64,000 nucleotides of DNA from Paenibacillus apiarius (lineage in GTDB: Bacteria > Bacillota > Bacilli > Paenibacillales > Paenibacillaceae). Both the position numbers and the translations under genes were made by a program. The stretch lies in NCBI RefSeq assembly GCF_017052585.1, contig NZ_JAFFHZ010000001.1, positions 5,456,001 through 5,520,000 on the forward strand. The letters are read 5' to 3'. The notes under the pieces are model-generated. The model made no database searches. It was not told where the DNA came from and saw only the letters and a list, made by a program, of their open reading frames with translations. Positions 61,151 through 64,000 of the stretch are shown one piece after another. The first letter of the stretch is position 1, and each line of letters begins with the position of its first letter.

Positions 61151-62593
61151 TTATGGACGAGCCTCCAGATAGCGAAAGGCCGAAGCAAAACGTTCAATGG
61201 CGCGTTCGATATCCCCGGCGCAAGGCCTTGCAAAATTCATGCGGACATAGCCCGCCGCGGAACCGAAAACAGAGCCGGGAAGGATGGCAACCCCGCGCTT
61301 CATTGCTTCATCTTGGAGATTCGTTTCGCTGACAGGGCTGTTCAGCTTCATCCAGAGGTGAAATCCGCCCTGCGGCAGATGGAAGTCGATGGCCCCGGGC
61401 AATTCCCGCCGCAGCGCACTCGCCATTCGATCCCGCTTCAGCTGCAGCACGTCCCGCACTTTATCGACATGCTTCCAGAAATAATTGGAGTCGATAAAGT
61501 GAGCTGCAATCTTCTGCGGTACGATGCTATGTCCATAATCCATCTGTTGTCTCGCATCGGACAGCCGATCCACGATGGATTGCGGCGCCACCAGCCAGCC
61601 GATGCGCAGGCCGGAAGCGGCCACCTTAGACATCGTGCCGATATAGATGACAATTCCGCTCGTATCCATGGATTTCAACGATGGCGGAGACGCGGCTGCG
61701 AAGCTGTTCAGACCGAAGGCGTCGTCCTCTACGATCGGAATGCCGAACCGCTCCGCGAGCGACAGCAAAGCAACGCGTCTCGACTGTTCGAGCACCGTTC
61801 CGGTTGGATTGTGATGATTGGGATTGACAAAAATCATCTTCAATCGGTGCTTGCGGTCCAATTCCGCAATCGCCTCCGGAATGACGCCGTGATCGTCAAC
61901 AGGGAGACCGAACACCTTCAAGCCGGCGGAACGGAACATTGGCAGCGAATAGCAATAGGAAGGATCCTCAATCGCAATCGCGTCACCGGGACTCAAAAGA
62001 CATTGGGTAATTAAGTATAACGATTGTTGGGACCCGGAAGTGACGAGAACGGAAGACGGAGTCGCCTGAATACCGCGGGAGCGCCTCAGGTGCAGTGCGG
62101 CAATTTCACGCAACGGTCCGTAGCCGTACGGATCGCAATATCCCAAATAATCATCGAACGAATGATCGCGCAGAATTGCCCGGATTTCTTCCTGCGGCAG
62201 CATATCTGCGCCCATTTCACCGCTGGCCACGTCGATAATCTCGTCGGAGCGCCGCAGTTCATCCCGTATCCGGCGTATGAACGGGGGACTCGGCGGCAGC
62301 ATTCCTCCATCGATATACTCCCTCCAATTCGGCGTGCGCTTGGCGTTGATGTTCCACGAGTTCGAACGGACGCGCGTTCCGCTGCCCCGGACCCGCTCGA
62401 TAAGGCCGGCTGCCCGCAATTCATCGTACGCTTGCACGACTGTGCTGCGGTTCACGTCCAATTGCTCAGCCAGCTTCCTCTCGGAAGGCAGCGTGCTGTC
62501 CGGAGGCAGCTCGCCGTATGTGATTCGTTGTTCAATCCACTCCACGATTTGACGATAGAGCGGCACATCACTATGACGGTTCAGATTCCACAT
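61151..62593 (-). CDS. MocR/GntR-family regulator with aminotransferase domain
   Basis: A 480-residue fusion of a GntR winged helix (about 1-75, 'LPSERKLAEQLDVNRSTVVQ') and a class I aminotransferase fold (about 115-475). The PLP lysine is in 'IGTMSKVAASGLRIGWLV', 'NPNHHNPTG' contacts the cofactor and 'MNFARPC' ends the domain. These proteins usually regulate a neighbouring amine, amino acid or vitamin B6 gene. No clear target is adjacent except the divergent TetR gene. The ribosome binding site is weak. Confidence 0.87.
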   Translation of the reverse strand: MWNLNRHSDVPLYRQIVEWIEQRITYGELPPDSTLPSERKLAEQLDVNRSTVVQAYDELRAAGLIERVRGSGTRVRSNSWNINAKRTPNWREYIDGGMLPPSPPFIRRIRDELRRSDEIIDVASGEMGADMLPQEEIRAILRDHSFDDYLGYCDPYGYGPLREIAALHLRRSRGIQATPSSVLVTSGSQQSLYLITQCLLSPGDAIAIEDPSYCYSLPMFRSAGLKVFGLPVDDHGVIPEAIAELDRKHRLKMIFVNPNHHNPTGTVLEQSRRVALLSLAERFGIPIVEDDAFGLNSFAAASPPSLKSMDTSGIVIYIGTMSKVAASGLRIGWLVAPQSIVDRLSDARQQMDYGHSIVPQKIAAHFIDSNYFWKHVDKVRDVLQLKRDRMASALRRELPGAIDFHLPQGGFHLWMKLNSPVSETNLQDEAMKRGVAILPGSVFGSAAGYVRMNFARPCAGDIERAIERFASAFRYLEARP

Positions 62594-62832
62594 CCTAACA
62601 CGCCCCGCTTCATGTCAGATTTGACAGTTATTATGTATGCATCACATTATAGCAAGCCGACATGGAAGATTATAGCTGCAAATCCATCATTTCTGTGACA
62701 ACGATCACATTGAAAGAACCTCTAGCCAACTGCAACTAGGATTGCGAACGGATACACTTGCAAATTCATGTGGAATCGTTTATGGTATGGACAGTACCTT
62801 GTGGTCAACTAAAGAACCATATAGTTCTATGA

Positions 62833-63783
62833 ATGGTGGATGTCAAAGTGGAAGAAATATTATCAGAGAAGAAGAAGCATATATTACTATCGGCCATGAA
62901 GCTGTTTGCAACGAAAGGGTACGTCCAGACTACGATGCAGGAGGTAGCCCAATTCTGCAAAATGTCAAAAGGAAGCGTATACCAGCATTACGCTTCGAAG
63001 GAAGAATTATTGTTCAGCATTTTCAAATATTACTTTAAGCTAATCAATGATCAAATACAACTCGTCATGCGGGAGCAAAGTCTGTCACCGCGGGAACGTT
63101 TGGCAAAACAAATCGAAGTGATATTCACCTTGTCGCAGCAATATCCGGAGTTCCTGACGATGCAGATGAGGGAGAACGCCAGCTTTTCCAATAAAGACAT
63201 CGAGCAGTTCATCGAGAAGGCTAGCGCGGAGCACCTTCAGATGATTACGGATGGCATCATTGACATTTACGGCGAATCATTTGCCCCTTACTCGCTTGAA
63301 ATGGCATTGCTGCTAAGCGGCATGATATCGACCTACAACAGCATCATGCTGATGGAGAAAGTATCTTTGTCGACCGATATGCTGAGCGGCTATATTGTGC
63401 GTATGGTGGACTACGCCGCTGAAGGTTTAATCCAAGAACGGCCTGAGCCGCTGCTTAACGAGGAGATGTGGCCACGCATGAAGCTGATCGCTTCCCGCGA
63501 GCACAGCAAGCCGGCTCATCCGCTTGTCCTCGTCAAGCAAATGCGGGAGCGCCTGGCACGTTTGGAACTGTCTGCCCACTCGATGCAGGACGCATTGGAC
63601 TCTATCTCCGTCTTGGAGAAGGAGTTGATGGAAGTGCAGCCGCGCAGAATCATCCTGCTCGGCATGATTGCCAATCTGCGGGCAATTGAAGAACTCGGGG
63701 AGGAACTGAACGGATTGACGAAAGCGCTGGCGCAATCCTTGGAGCATATCAACATTAATGCGATTTCAGGAGGAGAAGCATAA
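62833..63783 (+). CDS. TetR-family transcriptional regulator (long form)
   Basis: A 316-residue regulator, longer than usual TetR proteins (about 200). The N-terminal helix-turn-helix has 'TTMQEVAQFCKMSKGSVYQHYASKEELL' in part (MSKGSVYQHYASKEEL), and the C-terminal extension (about 225-310) is helical with several Met/Leu/Glu heptads. The start is uncertain: ATG 62833 has no ribosome binding site and GTG 62848 is better spaced from 'ggtgg'. Its stop overlaps the ATG of a truncated gene (TAATG), suggesting a once-longer operon. Confidence 0.85.
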   Translation: MVDVKVEEILSEKKKHILLSAMKLFATKGYVQTTMQEVAQFCKMSKGSVYQHYASKEELLFSIFKYYFKLINDQIQLVMREQSLSPRERLAKQIEVIFTLSQQYPEFLTMQMRENASFSNKDIEQFIEKASAEHLQMITDGIIDIYGESFAPYSLEMALLLSGMISTYNSIMLMEKVSLSTDMLSGYIVRMVDYAAEGLIQERPEPLLNEEMWPRMKLIASREHSKPAHPLVLVKQMRERLARLELSAHSMQDALDSISVLEKELMEVQPRRIILLGMIANLRAIEELGEELNGLTKALAQSLEHININAISGGEA

Positions 63784-63921
63784 TGAGGCAAGCACTGGAT
63801 TCTCACATACGGCAAGCGGTTGAACAAACGCAATTCAGTGGTTCCGTCCTCGTGCCGAAGGCGGGGGAGATGCTTGTTCGGCGAGGCGCAACAATGTGCG
63901 GCCATGCTAATCAATTGACCG
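63783..63921 (+). pseudogene. Truncated serine hydrolase (beta-lactamase-family) N-terminus
   Basis: ATG 63783 overlaps the TetR stop. The first 35 codons ('LDSHIRQAVEQTQFSGSVLV', 'GEMLVRRG') resemble the start of serine beta-lactamase-like hydrolases. After about codon 36 the expected 'YG-x-A' part is disturbed, and a rho-independent hairpin lies directly in the frame at 63922. The catalytic SxxK is absent. It is probably a relic of a gene cut by deletion. Confidence 0.5.
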
Positions 63922-63953
63922 AAAAAAAATCAGACGCGAGTCTGATTTTTTTT
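63922..63953 (+). terminator. Intrinsic terminator ending the TetR transcript
   Basis: aatcagac pairs with gtctgatt around a 4-base loop, with an A tract upstream and a T tract downstream. Confidence 0.8.
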
Positions 63954-64000
63954 ATCCAGCCAAACATTTCTTATGGCGATAAAAACTACTACGGGGCCGC

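Noticed and set aside
62790-62832. Dyad tggt...acca and 'ggtcaactaaagaacc' as a TetR operator
   Set aside because: The symmetric arms are only four bases long. This is too weak to call an operator without a comparison to relatives.

Overview
The window is about 50% GC and reads like the chromosome of a spore-forming Paenibacillus-type Firmicute (Paenibacillaceae). Supporting signs are strong AGGAGG-type ribosome binding sites, frequent TTG/GTG starts, tandem glycine riboswitches, class Ib ribonucleotide reductase, a gamma-type spore protein, an SLH-anchored exoprotease and Bacillus-like regulators. No rRNA, tRNA, CRISPR array, intact insertion sequence or prophage was seen. It is mostly ordinary housekeeping and accessory chromosome, with one decayed patch (about 5.0-6.0 kb).

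Layout. 0-5 kb: a five-gene Opp/Nik/Cnt-type ABC importer (two permeases, two ATPases, a lipoprotein binding protein). 5-6 kb: relics of a SUKH-type immunity gene and of a VOC-like gene. 6-11 kb: yyaL-like thioredoxin-domain protein, a methyltransferase, a DUF445 membrane protein. 11-15 kb: a PocR-AraC regulator divergent from gldA-dhaK, which convert glycerol to DHA and then DHAP. 15-18 kb: a small membrane protein and feoA plus a feoB split into separate GTPase and permease genes, preceded by two DtxR/MntR-like boxes. 18-23 kb: a conserved small protein, a nitronate monooxygenase-like enzyme, a pseudokinase-PASTA membrane protein, a GNAT enzyme. 23-28 kb: the glycine cleavage system, with gcvT-gcvPA-gcvPB on the minus strand and gcvH on the plus strand, each behind its own tandem glycine riboswitch. 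28-33 kb: a streptothricin-acetyltransferase-like GNAT, a YbaK deacylase, small proteins, a two-component system whose promoter carries four 11-bp direct repeats, and a Fur-box-preceded ferredoxin-fold protein. 33-37.4 kb: NrdR boxes, an adenosylcobalamin riboswitch and two terminators ahead of nrdI-nrdE-nrdF. 37-46 kb: M3 oligopeptidase, a short MerR gene, a GH19 chitinase with a cre over its -35 box, an S9 peptidase, an SSADH-type dehydrogenase. 46-53 kb: aldo/keto reductase, TetR regulator, a rifamycin phosphotransferase (rph), MocR-type ddlR with ddl. 53-58 kb: a 1515-residue subtilisin-like protease with PA, cohesin-like and SLH regions. 58-64 kb: GNAT, a gamma-SASP-like gene behind a sigma-G-like promoter, DUF2935, DivIVA-domain protein, a MocR regulator, a TetR regulator, and the start of a truncated serine hydrolase.

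The strongest stories are regulatory. The ribonucleotide reductase operon appears to be under dual NrdR and B12-riboswitch control. The glycine cleavage genes use duplicated divergent riboswitches. The feo operon has a split transporter. The pseudokinase-PASTA protein has lost its visible kinase catalytic residues. No wholly new multi-gene system could be demonstrated; the candidates are listed with tests.
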